This document shows, in pieces, positions 27,836-36,880 of a DNA stretch of 64,000 nucleotides. Positions within the stretch are counted from its first letter, which is position 1. Each line of letters opens with the position of its first letter. Position numbers and translations under genes: made by a program. The DNA comes from Saccharothrix longispora (GTDB taxonomy: Bacteria > Actinomycetota > Actinomycetes > Mycobacteriales > Pseudonocardiaceae): NCBI RefSeq assembly GCF_030852425.1, contig NZ_NSDM01000007.1, positions 186,001 through 250,000 of the forward strand. Reading direction: 5' to 3'. Below the pieces are notes generated by a model, which saw nothing but the letters and a program-made list of their open reading frames with translations, had not been told where the DNA came from and made no database searches.

Positions 27836-27867
27836 GGGACCCAGCCCGTCCGCCCGGGCGGGGTCCC
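27836..27867. terminator. Hairpin between convergent genes
   Basis: GGGACCC (27836-27842) pairs with GGGTCCC (27861-27867), and inside it GCCCG pairs with CGGGC. It lies between the phytase stop and the end of the opposite gene and may serve both. Confidence 0.5.
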
Positions 27868-27874
27868 GGCCGGT

Positions 27875-28654
27875 CTAGTGGTCGCCGGGCGCGGGCATCC
27901 CCGCGGGCGGCGTCGGCGCGTCCGTCGAGCTGTGGCGGGCGGTCCGGGCGGCGGCGGTCACCGGTTCCTGCGAGCGGCGCGGCTCGGGCGCCGAGGCCTC
28001 CTCCTGCGCCCGCTGGAGCCAGCCCTCCCAGCGCTGCTGCATCGGGCGGACCAGACCGCCGCCGACGCCGACCACGATGACGCCGGCCACCGTGGCCAGG
28101 ACGGCGATCAGCACCGGCATGGTCACCGACACCGCGATGCCGAGCTGGTTGAGCGCCGCGATCACGCCGAGCGCGACGACGAAGCCGTAGGTGATCGTGC
28201 CCAGCATCCGCGTGTACGAGCGGGCTCCCAGGGCGCCGGTGACGAGCCCGCGCATCGCCTTACCGACGGCGGCGGCCACGAGCACCAGCACGATCGCCAC
28301 GACGATCCGCGGCAGGTAGGCGATGACGTCGTTGAGCAGCGCGCTGACCGCGTTGCCGGTGCCGAACGCGCCGAACGCCAGCTGGAGCGCGATCAGCAGC
28401 ACGAAGTAGTAGACGAGCTTCACGATGAGGTTCGAGGCGTCGATCGGGGACTGCTTCATCGCGCCGCCGAGGCCGGAGCGCTCGACCAGCCGGTCGAACC
28501 CGACCTTCTGGAGCAGGAAGCCGACCGCCTTGGCCAGCGCCTTGGCGATCAGCCACCCGATGAGCAGCACGAGCAGGAAGCCCAGGAGCTTCGGCACGAA
28601 CGTGGCCACCACCGCCCACGCCTGCCCCAGACCGTCGGTGATCCGTGTGCCCAT
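27875..28654 (-). CDS. Small-conductance mechanosensitive channel-like membrane protein
   Basis: A 259-residue protein with about five membrane helices built from repeated 'conserved TM helix' units (LLGFLLVLLIGWLIAKALAKAVGFLLQKVGFDRL and LPRIVVAIVLVLVAAAVGKAMRGLV), as in MscS-related proteins. It lacks the cytosolic beta domain of MscS; the C-terminus is a charged, proline-rich tail. Channel activity is therefore an inference. ATG 28654 has a GAAGGAAGG ribosome-binding site. Confidence 0.8.
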   Translation of the reverse strand: MGTRITDGLGQAWAVVATFVPKLLGFLLVLLIGWLIAKALAKAVGFLLQKVGFDRLVERSGLGGAMKQSPIDASNLIVKLVYYFVLLIALQLAFGAFGTGNAVSALLNDVIAYLPRIVVAIVLVLVAAAVGKAMRGLVTGALGARSYTRMLGTITYGFVVALGVIAALNQLGIAVSVTMPVLIAVLATVAGVIVVGVGGGLVRPMQQRWEGWLQRAQEEASAPEPRRSQEPVTAAARTARHSSTDAPTPPAGMPAPGDH

Positions 28655-28803
28655 GACGTGCCTTCCTTCTGTTGTCCTGTCGGGATCGTGTCCCCGCCCG
28701 GTTCACCCGGCAACCTGAAGTGTTGGCTCGAAAGAGTGACTGACGTGGCGGTCCGCGGTGGAACAGTCCAGAGTGGAGTCACCGGTGGGGACCGGGGAGA
28801 GGG

Positions 28804-28838
28804 AAACCCCCGGCGCGAGGTTCTCGCGCCGGGGGTTT
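28804..28838 (-). terminator. Strong intrinsic terminator after the secreted peptidase
   Basis: A perfect 16-bp stem (AAACCCCCGGCGCGAG / CTCGCGCCGGGGGTTT) with a three-base loop, ending in T-rich sequence on both sides, 14 bases past the stop at 28852. It probably works in both directions. Confidence 0.9.
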
Positions 28839-28851
28839 TCGCGTTGCACCC

Positions 28852-30396
28852 CTAGAGCCGCACGGGTCCCAGCGCCAGCTCGTCGAGGTAGGTCTGGACG
28901 TGCTGCGGCGACGCGGCCGCGGCCGGGTCGGGCCTCGCTTCACCCGGGCAGGTGGAGCTGCTCGACGGCAGCAGGCCGTCCAGCAGGTAGCGGTCGACGA
29001 GCCGGTTCACGCAGGCGTTGCCGGTGCCGTAGATGCCGTGCCTGCCTTCGTCGACCACGGTGACCAGGTTGTGCCGCAGGCGCTCGGCCATCGCGGGGCC
29101 GCTCTCGTAGTGGGTCTGCGTGTCGCCCTCGGCCTGCACGACCACGCCGACCGGGTAGCCGTCGCGACGCAGCTGGACCGGCGCCTCGGGTGGGGTGAAG
29201 CTGCGGAACGTGCAGTTCGTCGGGGCCGCGCGCGCAACGCCGAAGCCGTACGGGTAACGGTCGCGGAAGACGCGCATGTCCTCGTAGTAGGTGTCCAGGT
29301 CGGTGGGCCAGTCGGCCTCGCAGATCACCGTGATGAACACGCCCGAGACCAGGTCGCGCTCGGCGCTGCGGGCCATCGGCGCGGTCGCCTCCGCCGGTTC
29401 GCCCGCCCTCAGCCGCACGACGGATTCGGCCGTCTGCGCCCACAGTGGACGGTAGCGGGCGCCGACGCCCATGGCGGCGTCGAAGTCGGTGCGCGCCTGC
29501 ACGCCCGCCGGCTTGGCGGCGAGGTCCTCCGCCACGCCCTCCAGCGTGACGAGCACCTCCTCCGCCGTCGCGCCGAGCCCGTAGCGGGCGTGGTGCCCGG
29601 CCACCCAGCCCGCCCACGCCTCGACGTTGCGGCGCAGGGCGATGGCCTGGGCGCGGAACTGCTCGCGCCAGATCCACTCGGGGTGCACCGCCGAGTCGAG
29701 CACGCTGCGGTCGAGCCGCTGCGGGAACAGCGAGCCGTAGACCGCGCCCAGGTAGGTGCCGTAGGAGTACCCCAGGTAGTTGATCTTCTCCTCGCGCAGC
29801 ACGGCGCGGACGATGTCCATGTCGCGGGCCGTGTTCGGGGTGTTGACGAACGGCCGGATGCCACCCGCGGCCTCGCGGCACGCGTCCTCGGCGGCCCGCG
29901 CCTCGGCCGCCCACTTGGGGAACTCGTCGTCCCGCGGACGGGTGTCGGCCGAAGCGATCGACGGGATGGTGCGGCAGTTCAGCGCCGTCGAGCGGCCCAC
30001 CCCGCGCGGGTCGAAGCCGATGATGTCGTAGGCGCGCGCCACCTCGGTCTTGGCCAGGTACGTGGGCATGGACAGCCCGGAGCCGCCCGGTCCGCCGGGG
30101 TTCACCACGAGCACACCGCGCCGCCGGGCGGGCTCCGTCGCCTTGCTCCGGCTGATCACCATCGAGATCCGCTCACCCGTCGGCCGGAGGTAGTCGAGCG
30201 GCAGCACGACCTCGGCGCACTCCAGGGTCTGCTTGCACGGCTTCCACGTCGGCCGCTGCGCGTGGAACTCGGCCAGCGGGTCGGGGCTCGCCGAGCCCGG
30301 CGGCTCCGCCGGCGGGGAGGGTGTCCCGAACGACGGGACCACGCCCGCCGCCAGCACCACGGCGACCACCACTCCGACTGACAGGTACCTGCGCAC
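28852..30396 (-). CDS. Secreted alpha/beta hydrolase (tripeptidyl aminopeptidase-like)
   Basis: A 514-residue exported enzyme: signal peptide (YLSVGVVVAVVLAAGVVPSFG), then an alpha/beta hydrolase fold with VVNPGGPGGSGLSM (oxyanion hole), DIIGFDPRGVGRS and the nucleophile motif GYSYGTYLG. The C-terminal TAP-like domain has VVVQAEGDTQTHYESGPAMAERL and VDEGRHGIYG, with the acid and His of the triad. This is the SlpD/SlpE/Tap type of actinomycete secreted peptidase. GTG 30396 has GAGAGG upstream. It is divergent from fasR. Confidence 0.9.
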   Translation of the reverse strand: MRRYLSVGVVVAVVLAAGVVPSFGTPSPPAEPPGSASPDPLAEFHAQRPTWKPCKQTLECAEVVLPLDYLRPTGERISMVISRSKATEPARRRGVLVVNPGGPGGSGLSMPTYLAKTEVARAYDIIGFDPRGVGRSTALNCRTIPSIASADTRPRDDEFPKWAAEARAAEDACREAAGGIRPFVNTPNTARDMDIVRAVLREEKINYLGYSYGTYLGAVYGSLFPQRLDRSVLDSAVHPEWIWREQFRAQAIALRRNVEAWAGWVAGHHARYGLGATAEEVLVTLEGVAEDLAAKPAGVQARTDFDAAMGVGARYRPLWAQTAESVVRLRAGEPAEATAPMARSAERDLVSGVFITVICEADWPTDLDTYYEDMRVFRDRYPYGFGVARAAPTNCTFRSFTPPEAPVQLRRDGYPVGVVVQAEGDTQTHYESGPAMAERLRHNLVTVVDEGRHGIYGTGNACVNRLVDRYLLDGLLPSSSSTCPGEARPDPAAAASPQHVQTYLDELALGPVRL

Positions 30397-30512
30397 GGAA
30401 CACCCCTCTCGCTCACGCTCCGGACGCCACCGAACGTAGGACCGCCGGCGCGCACCGTCAGGGCGAGTCACTCCATCGTGGCCGGTCGCGACCGACGTGC
30501 GATCGTGGGCGC

Positions 30513-31688
30513 ATGAGCGGTTCCACCGCGCTGTCGCGGGCCACCCTGCGGACGCTGAGCCGGGCGTCGGGCGACCTGGCCGCGGCGAGCGTCGCCGAGA
30601 TGGAGGAGCGCCTGCCGTGGTTCCGGCGGATGCCGGCCGACCAGCGCGCGGGCGTGCTGCTGCTGATCCAGAACGGGGTGGCCGGGTTCGTGTCGTGGCT
30701 GGACGACCCGCAGCAGGCGATCCGGCTGACCGCCGAGGCGTTCCGGGCCGCGCCGAAGGACATCTCGCGGTGGGTGAGCCTGCGGCAGACCGTCGAGCTG
30801 GTGCGCATCGCGCTGGAGCTGTTCGAGCGGCAGCTGCCGCGGCTGGCCGGGAGCGACGCCGAGCGCGCCCTGCTCAGCGAGGGCGTGCTGCGCTACGGGC
30901 GGGAGATCGCGTTCTCCGCGGCCACCTCGTACGCGGCGGCGGCCGAGGCGCGCGGCGCGTGGGACGCCCGGCTGGAGGCCCTGGTCGTGGACGGCATCGT
31001 GCGCGGCGACGCCGAGGAGTCGCTGCTCTCGCGGGCCACCGCGCTGGGGTGGGACCCGGCGGCGGAGGCGACCGTGCTGGTGGGCAACCCGCCGTCGGAC
31101 GACCCGCCCGCGGTGGTCTTCGAGGTGCGCAGCCGGGCCGCGCGGATCGGGCGCCCGGTGCTGCTCAGCGTGCAGGGCTCGCGGCTGGTGGTGGTGCTGG
31201 GCGGGGACACCGAGCGGGGCGACGCGCTCGCCCGCATGGCCGACGCGTTCGGCGACGGCGCGGTGGTCGCGGGGCCGACGGTGACCAGCCTCGCCGACGC
31301 CCACCGCAGCGCGAGCGACGCGCTGTCCGGGTTGCGGGCGGTGGTCGGCTGGCCGGCCGCGCCCCGGCCGGTGCGGTCACTGGACCTGCTGCCGGAGCGG
31401 GCGCTGGCGGGCGACCCGGAGGCCGAGTGGCAGCTGGTCGACCGGGTGGCGCGGCCGCTGGAGGAGGCGAGCGGCGCGCTGCTGGAGACCGTGGACGCCT
31501 TCCTCGAGGTGGGCGGTGTGCTGGAGGCGTGCGCGCGGAAGCTGTTCGTCCACCCGAACACGGTGCGCTACCGGTTGCGGCGTGCGGCCGAGCTGACGGG
31601 GCGCAACGCCACCGACCCCCGTGACGCCCTGGTACTGCGCGTCGCCCTGTCCGTGGGGCGCCTGGCCCGCGCTCGCGGGTTGTGGTGA
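30513..31688 (+). CDS. fasR: PucR-type regulator of fatty acid synthesis
   Basis: A 391-residue protein with an N-terminal helical domain (AEMEERLPWFRRMPADQRAGVLLLIQNGVAGFVSWL), a middle GGDEF-like PucR region, and a C-terminal helix-turn-helix (VGGVLEACARKLFVHPNTVRYRLRRAAELTGRN). It corresponds in position and architecture to Streptomyces FasR, which activates fabD-fabH-acpP-fabF, and to mycobacterial Rv2242 before fabD. ATG 30513 is chosen because homologues begin near SGSTALSRATLR; the Shine-Dalgarno is weak. The 185 bases that follow carry a palindrome and then fabD. Confidence 0.9.
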   Translation: MSGSTALSRATLRTLSRASGDLAAASVAEMEERLPWFRRMPADQRAGVLLLIQNGVAGFVSWLDDPQQAIRLTAEAFRAAPKDISRWVSLRQTVELVRIALELFERQLPRLAGSDAERALLSEGVLRYGREIAFSAATSYAAAAEARGAWDARLEALVVDGIVRGDAEESLLSRATALGWDPAAEATVLVGNPPSDDPPAVVFEVRSRAARIGRPVLLSVQGSRLVVVLGGDTERGDALARMADAFGDGAVVAGPTVTSLADAHRSASDALSGLRAVVGWPAAPRPVRSLDLLPERALAGDPEAEWQLVDRVARPLEEASGALLETVDAFLEVGGVLEACARKLFVHPNTVRYRLRRAAELTGRNATDPRDALVLRVALSVGRLARARGLW

Positions 31689-31789
31689 CCCCCGACCGGG
31701 TGTGACCGAACACGCACGTCCCATTTCGGGTGGTATGGGTTCCGATCGACAACACGCCACGTCGTTCGACGTTCATGCCACAGTCACAA

Positions 31790-31806
31790 TTGTAGGAACC
31801 CTACAA
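31790..31806. promoter_or_regulatory. Perfect palindrome in the fabD promoter region
   Basis: TTGTAGG-AAC-CCTACAA has perfect 7-bp arms and lies 68 bases upstream of fabD in an otherwise gene-free 185-base gap. It is a candidate site for FasR or another lipid regulator. Confidence 0.5.
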
Positions 31807-31873
31807 ATCGAGGTCCCGGGTTTCGTGACTGCCAGCATCACCGCAAGTGCGCGTCAGAGTGTTCAGTGAGCGG

Positions 31874-32818
31874 GTGATCGCGCTTCTCGCCCCCGGACAG
31901 GGGTCCCAGGCACCCGGCATGCTCACCCCGTGGCTCGACGTCGACGGGGCCCGTGAGCGCGTCGCCGCGTGGTCCGCGGTGACCGGTCTGGACCTGGAGC
32001 GCCTGGGCACCACCGCCGACGCGGACGAGATCAAGGACACGGCGGTCACCCAGCCGCTCGTCGTGGCGCTGGCACTGCTGGCCTACGAGGAGCTGCGCCG
32101 CCGGGTCGAGCTGCCCGCCGACACCGTCATCGCGGGCCACTCCGTCGGCGAGCTGGCCGCCGCGGCCGTCGCGGGCGTGCTGAGCACCGACGACGCCGTC
32201 GCGCTGGCCGCCGTGCGCGGCGCCGAGATGGCCGCCGCCTGCGCCCTGACGCCCACCGGCATGGCCGCGGTGCTCGGCGGCGAGGAGGACGAGGTGCTGG
32301 CCCGGCTCGACGAGCTGGACCTGGTCGGCGCGAACCGCAACGGCGCCGGCCAGATCGTAGCCGCCGGCCCCCTCGACGCCCTCGACGCCCTCGTCGAGGA
32401 ACCGCCCGGTCGGGCGAAGGTCCGCCGCCTCCCGGTGGCGGGCGCGTTCCACACCCGGTACATGGCGCCCGCGGAGGAAGCGCTGCGCGCCCGGGCCGCG
32501 GGCATCACCGTCGCCGACCCGGCGCTGCCGCTGCTGTCCAACGCCGACGGGGCCGTGCTGACCGACGGCGCCGAGGTGTTGGGCCGACTGATCTCCCAGG
32601 TGACCCGCCCGGTGCGGTGGGACGCCTGCCAGGCAACCCTCGCCGGCCGCGCGGTGACGGCCGTGGTGGAACTGCCACCGGCGGGCGCGTTGACCGGCCT
32701 GGCCAAGCGCGAGATGAAGGGCACCCCCACGTTGGCCCTCAAGACCCCCGAACAGCTCGACCAGGTCGTGGAACTGCTCGCCGCCGCCGAGCGGGGCGAG
32801 GCGGTGGCGGCCAAGTGA
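31874..32818 (+). CDS. fabD: Malonyl-CoA:ACP transacylase
   Basis: A 314-residue enzyme that loads malonyl groups onto ACP. The N-terminus (VIALLAPGQGSQAPGM) is the family start. The nucleophile Ser90 is in AGHSVGE, and the catalytic His lies in VAGAFHTRYM. GTG 31874 fits homologues; an upstream in-frame GTG at 31847 would add nine residues. The TGA overlaps the fabH start (GTGA at 32815). It partners with ACP (33855), FabH and FabF in the type II fatty acid synthase. Confidence 0.96.
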   Translation: MIALLAPGQGSQAPGMLTPWLDVDGARERVAAWSAVTGLDLERLGTTADADEIKDTAVTQPLVVALALLAYEELRRRVELPADTVIAGHSVGELAAAAVAGVLSTDDAVALAAVRGAEMAAACALTPTGMAAVLGGEEDEVLARLDELDLVGANRNGAGQIVAAGPLDALDALVEEPPGRAKVRRLPVAGAFHTRYMAPAEEALRARAAGITVADPALPLLSNADGAVLTDGAEVLGRLISQVTRPVRWDACQATLAGRAVTAVVELPPAGALTGLAKREMKGTPTLALKTPEQLDQVVELLAAAERGEAVAAK

Positions 32819-33792
32819 GGACGTTCTCCCTCCCCACCGGCCCCGTCGGCACCCGCATCGTCGGCCTGGGCAGCTACCAGCCGGACACCGTGGTCAGCAA
32901 CCACGACCTGGCGCAGCGCATGGACACCTCCGACGAGTGGATCCGCGACCGCGTCGGCATCGCCAACCGCCGGGTGGCCAAGCCCGACGAGAAGCTCACC
33001 GACATGGCGGTCGAGGCCGGCGCCAAGGCCGTCGCGGACGCCGGGCTCGCCCCGTCCGACATCGGCGCGGTCGTCGTGGCCACCTGCACCATGCCGTCCC
33101 AGATCCCGAACGCGGCGGCGCAGGTCGCCGACCGGATCGGCGTCAAGGCCGCGCCCGCGTTCGACCTGAACGCCGCGTGCGCCGGCTTCTGCTACGCCCT
33201 GGGCACCGCCTCGGACCTGGTCCGGGCGGGCACCGCGGCGAACGTGCTCGTGATCGGCGCGGAGAAGCTGACCGACTGGGTGGACCCGAACGACCGGTCC
33301 ACCGCGATCATCTTCGCCGACGGCGCGGGTGCGGCCGTGGTCGGACCGTCCGACGAGCCGGGCATCGGCCCGGTGTCGTGGGGCAGCGCGGGCGACCTGG
33401 TGGACATGATCCAGGTCGCCGACCGCGAGTCGTCCATCTTCCAGGAGGGCCAGTCGGTCTTCCGCTGGGCGACCACGCAGATCGCGCCGATCGCGCTGCG
33501 GGCGATCGAGGCGGCGGGGCTGGAGCCGTCGGACATCGACGTCTTCGTGCCGCACCAGGCGAACCTGCGGATCGTCGAGGCCATCGCGAAGCGGTTGCGC
33601 GCCAAGGGTGCGCGCGAGGACCTCGTGATCGCCCGTGACATCGTGGACTCCGGCAACACCTCGTCGGCGTCGATCCCCCTCGCGCTGGACCACATGCGCG
33701 CGGCGGGTGAGGTGCGCAGCGGTGACGTGGCGCTGCTCGTCGGCTTCGGGGCCGGCCTGTCCTACGCCGGACAGGTCGTCCGGCTGCCGTGA
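32815..33792 (+). CDS. fabH: Beta-ketoacyl-ACP synthase III
   Basis: A 325-residue initiating condensing enzyme that joins an acyl-CoA to malonyl-ACP. The catalytic triad is visible: Cys122 in NAACAGF, His247 in VPHQAN and Asn281 in SGNTSSAS. In branched-chain-lipid actinomycetes FabH prefers isobutyryl- or methylbutyryl-CoA, which is family knowledge rather than visible here. It is translationally coupled to fabD. Confidence 0.96.
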   Translation: MRTFSLPTGPVGTRIVGLGSYQPDTVVSNHDLAQRMDTSDEWIRDRVGIANRRVAKPDEKLTDMAVEAGAKAVADAGLAPSDIGAVVVATCTMPSQIPNAAAQVADRIGVKAAPAFDLNAACAGFCYALGTASDLVRAGTAANVLVIGAEKLTDWVDPNDRSTAIIFADGAGAAVVGPSDEPGIGPVSWGSAGDLVDMIQVADRESSIFQEGQSVFRWATTQIAPIALRAIEAAGLEPSDIDVFVPHQANLRIVEAIAKRLRAKGAREDLVIARDIVDSGNTSSASIPLALDHMRAAGEVRSGDVALLVGFGAGLSYAGQVVRLP

Positions 33793-33854
33793 CCGCTATC
33801 CAGGACTCCGGTGGGCAAACCACCCGGGATGAGCAAGATGGGAAGGGACTTTCA

Positions 33855-34094
33855 GTGAGCAACGAGGACATCCAGAAGGGGCTCGCCGAGATCGTCGAGG
33901 AGGTCGCCGGCGTCGAGGCGGCCGACGTGTCGGCCGACAAGTCCTTTGTGGACGACCTGGACATCGACTCGCTGTCCATGGTGGAGATCGCGGTGCAGGC
34001 CGAGGACAAGTTCGGCGTGAAGATCCCGGACGACGAGCTGGCCAACCTCAAGACCGTGGGCGATGCGGTCAACTACATCGCCAGCCACGCATGA
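33855..34094 (+). CDS. acpP: Acyl carrier protein
   Basis: A 79-residue acidic four-helix carrier. Ser39 in DIDSLSMVE is the phosphopantetheine site. GTG 33855 has GGGAAGGGA upstream. The stop overlaps the fabF start (ATGA at 34091). It carries growing acyl chains for the Fab enzymes and octanoate for LipB. Confidence 0.96.
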   Translation: MSNEDIQKGLAEIVEEVAGVEAADVSADKSFVDDLDIDSLSMVEIAVQAEDKFGVKIPDDELANLKTVGDAVNYIASHA

Positions 34095-35326
34095 GTGGTA
34101 GCAACGACGTCGTCGTCACCGGGCTGGGTGCCACCACCCCGCTCGGTGGCGACGTCGCCACCACCTGGGACGCCCTCCTGTCCGGGCGCAGCGGCGTCCG
34201 GACCCTGACCGCCGACTTCGTCGAGCGGTTCGACCTGCCCGTCAAGATCGGCGCCCCCCTCGCGGTCGAGCCGACCGAGGTGCTGCCCCGCGTCGAGGCC
34301 CGCAGGCTGGACCGCTGCGAGCAGGTCGCCGTGGTGGCCGCCCGCCAGGCGTGGGCCGACGCGGGGATCGCCGAGGGCGACGTCGACCTGGAGCGGTTGG
34401 GCGTCGTCGTCGGCACCGGCATCGGCGGCGCGATGACACTGCTCGACCAGGACGACCTCATCGAGCAGTCCGGCCTGCGCAAGGTCTCGCCGCTGACCGT
34501 GCCCATGCTGATGCCCAACGGCCCGGCCGCGCACGTGGGCCTGGACCTGAAGGCCCGGGCGGGCGTGCACGCGCCGGTGTCGGCCTGCGCGTCCGGCGCC
34601 GAGGCGCTGGCCTGGGCGTGGCGGATGCTGAGGTCCGGCGAGGCGGACGTGGTCGTGGCCGGCGGCGCCGAGGCGTGCATCACCACGATCACCATGGCGG
34701 GCTTCATCCAGGCCCGGACCATGAGCACCCGCAACGACGACCCGACGGCCGCGTCGCGCCCGTTCGACGCCGGCCGCGACGGGTTCGTGCTCGGCGAGGG
34801 CGCGGGCATCATGGTGCTGGAGCGCGAGGAGTTCGCCCGGGCCCGCGGCGCGCGGATCTACGGCAAGCTCGCGGGCATCGGCACCAGCTCCGACGGCCAC
34901 CACATCACGGCGGCCGACCCGGAGGGCATCGGCCAGTCGCGCGCCATCGCGGCGGCGATCCGCACCGCGGGCGTCGACAAGGCGGACGTGGGGCACGTGA
35001 ACTGCCACGCGACGTCCACCCCGGTGGGCGACGTGATCGAGCCGCAGGCCGTGCGCCGGGCGATCGGCGACCACCCGCTGCTGACCGCGCCGAAGGGCCA
35101 CCACGGGCACCTGCTGGGCGCCTCGGGCGCGGTGGAGGCGATCACCACGCTGCTGTCGGTCCGCGACGGCATCGTGCCGCCGACGCTGAACCTGGAGGAC
35201 CAGGACCCGAGGGTGCAGTTGGAGGTCGTCACGGGCGAGCCGCGCAAGGTGGACCTCGTCGCGGCGGTCAACAACTCGTTCGGCTTCGGCGGGCACAACG
35301 TCTCGCTGGTCTTCACCCAAGCCTGA
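34091..35326 (+). CDS. fabF: Beta-ketoacyl-ACP synthase II
   Basis: A 411-residue elongating condensing enzyme (KasA/KasB-like). Cys166 in VSACASGAEA is the nucleophile; the two His residues are in NCHATSTPVGD and KGHHGHLLGAS. Only one such gene is present, whereas mycobacteria have kasA and kasB. It overlaps acpP by four bases. Confidence 0.96.
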   Translation: MSGSNDVVVTGLGATTPLGGDVATTWDALLSGRSGVRTLTADFVERFDLPVKIGAPLAVEPTEVLPRVEARRLDRCEQVAVVAARQAWADAGIAEGDVDLERLGVVVGTGIGGAMTLLDQDDLIEQSGLRKVSPLTVPMLMPNGPAAHVGLDLKARAGVHAPVSACASGAEALAWAWRMLRSGEADVVVAGGAEACITTITMAGFIQARTMSTRNDDPTAASRPFDAGRDGFVLGEGAGIMVLEREEFARARGARIYGKLAGIGTSSDGHHITAADPEGIGQSRAIAAAIRTAGVDKADVGHVNCHATSTPVGDVIEPQAVRRAIGDHPLLTAPKGHHGHLLGASGAVEAITTLLSVRDGIVPPTLNLEDQDPRVQLEVVTGEPRKVDLVAAVNNSFGFGGHNVSLVFTQA

Positions 35327-35365
35327 ACCGGCCCACCAGAGCCGAGATCCACTAGGAGCTTGCCG

Positions 35366-36790
35366 ATGACTGCCCTTGCGTCCCGACCGGCGACCCCGGA
35401 GGCGGGCGAACCCGATCCGCGCGACCCCGAGGTCCGGCTCGCGCAACTGCTGGACCCCGGTTCCGTCGCACCGCTGCGCCCGCGCGACGGCAGCGGCATG
35501 TTCGCCGTCCGCGGCCGGATCAACGGCGCGAAGGTCGTGGCCTACTGCAGCGACGCCACCCGGATGGGCGGCGCGCTCGGGTCCGAGGGGTGCAGGCACA
35601 TCGTGGAGGCGATCGACACCGCGGTGCGCGAGCGCACCCCGGTGATCGGCGTGTGGCACTCCGGTGGCGCACGGCTGCCGGAGGGCGTGGAGTCGCTCGA
35701 CGGCATGGGTCAGATGTTCGCCGCGATGATCCGCGCGTCCGGTCGGGTGCCGCAGATCTCCGTGGTGGTCGGCCCGGCGGCCGGTGGCGGCGCCTACGGG
35801 CCCGCGCTGACCGACGTGGTGATCATGGCCCCGGCCGGCAAGGTCTTCGTGACCGGACCGGACGTGGTGCGCTCGGTGACCGGTGAGCAGATCGACATGG
35901 ACGGCCTGGGCGGCGCGGAGGCGCACGGCCGCAAGTCGGGCGTGGTGCACGTCATCGCCTCCGACGAGCCGGACGCCTACGCCCGCGCCCGCCGGATCAC
36001 CGGCCTGTTCGCCCAGCCGGGCGTGTTCGACCTGCACTCGGTGCAGGACGGGGACGACCTGCGGGCGCTGCTGCCGGAGCAGCCGCAGCGGGCCTACGAC
36101 GTGAAGCCGCTGGTCAACGCGATCCTCGACGACGACTCGTTCGAGGAGCTCCAGGCCAAGTGGGCGCCCAACATCGTGGTCGGCCTCGGCCGGCTCGGCG
36201 GGCGCACGGTCGGCGTGATGGCGAACAACCCGATCCGCAAGGGCGGCTGCCTGGACTCGCTGTCCGCGGAGAAGGCGGCGCGGTTCGTGCGCATGTGCGA
36301 CGCGTTCGGCGTGCCGCTGCTGGTGCTGGTGGACGTGCCGGGCTACCTGCCGGGCGTCGGCCAGGAGTGGGACGGCGTGGTGCGGCGCGGCGCGAAGCTG
36401 CTGCACGCGTTCGGCGAGGCCGTGGTGCCGCGGGTGACCCTGGTGACCCGCAAGTCGTACGGCGGCGCGTACATCGCGATGAACTCGCGCTCCCTGGGCG
36501 CCACGGCGGTGTTCGCGTGGCCGATCGCCGAGGTGGCCGTGATGGGCGCCAAGGCGGCCGTCGGCATCCTGCACCGCAAGAAGCTGGCTGCGGTGCCGGA
36601 CGAGGAGCGCGAGGCGCTGCACGCGCAGCTCGTCGAGGAGCACGAGCGCATCGCGGGCGGCGTGGACCGGGCCATCGCGATCGGCGTGGTGGACGAGGTC
36701 GTGGAGCCCACCAGGACGCGGCGCAAGCTGGCGGAGGCCCTGGCGGCGGCGCCGGCCGGCCGGGGCGCGCACGGCAACATCCCGCTGTAG
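35366..36790 (+). CDS. accD6: Acyl-CoA carboxylase carboxyltransferase (beta) subunit
   Basis: A 474-residue carboxyltransferase that, with a biotinylated alpha subunit encoded elsewhere, makes malonyl-CoA (or methylmalonyl-CoA). Both carboxyltransferase halves are present: GPAAGGGAYGPALTDVV in the N-half and RKSYGGAYIAMNS in the C-half. ATG 35366 has TAGGAG seven bases upstream. As in mycobacteria (Rv2247) it closes the fabD-acpP-kas operon. Confidence 0.93.
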   Translation: MTALASRPATPEAGEPDPRDPEVRLAQLLDPGSVAPLRPRDGSGMFAVRGRINGAKVVAYCSDATRMGGALGSEGCRHIVEAIDTAVRERTPVIGVWHSGGARLPEGVESLDGMGQMFAAMIRASGRVPQISVVVGPAAGGGAYGPALTDVVIMAPAGKVFVTGPDVVRSVTGEQIDMDGLGGAEAHGRKSGVVHVIASDEPDAYARARRITGLFAQPGVFDLHSVQDGDDLRALLPEQPQRAYDVKPLVNAILDDDSFEELQAKWAPNIVVGLGRLGGRTVGVMANNPIRKGGCLDSLSAEKAARFVRMCDAFGVPLLVLVDVPGYLPGVGQEWDGVVRRGAKLLHAFGEAVVPRVTLVTRKSYGGAYIAMNSRSLGATAVFAWPIAEVAVMGAKAAVGILHRKKLAAVPDEEREALHAQLVEEHERIAGGVDRAIAIGVVDEVVEPTRTRRKLAEALAAAPAGRGAHGNIPL

Positions 36791-36820
36791 GTCGTTCCGC
36801 GGTCATCCGCGCGCAGGTGT

Positions 36821-36856
36821 CGATGGGGTCGCTCACGTCGGGGGGCGACCCCATCG
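36821..36856. terminator. Bidirectional terminator after accD6
   Basis: A perfect 12-bp stem (CGATGGGGTCGC / GCGACCCCATCG) with a 12-base loop lies between the stop of accD6 and the stop of the opposite gene. Confidence 0.75.
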
Positions 36857-36880
36857 CCGTGCCCGGGGTCGGGCCGGGCG

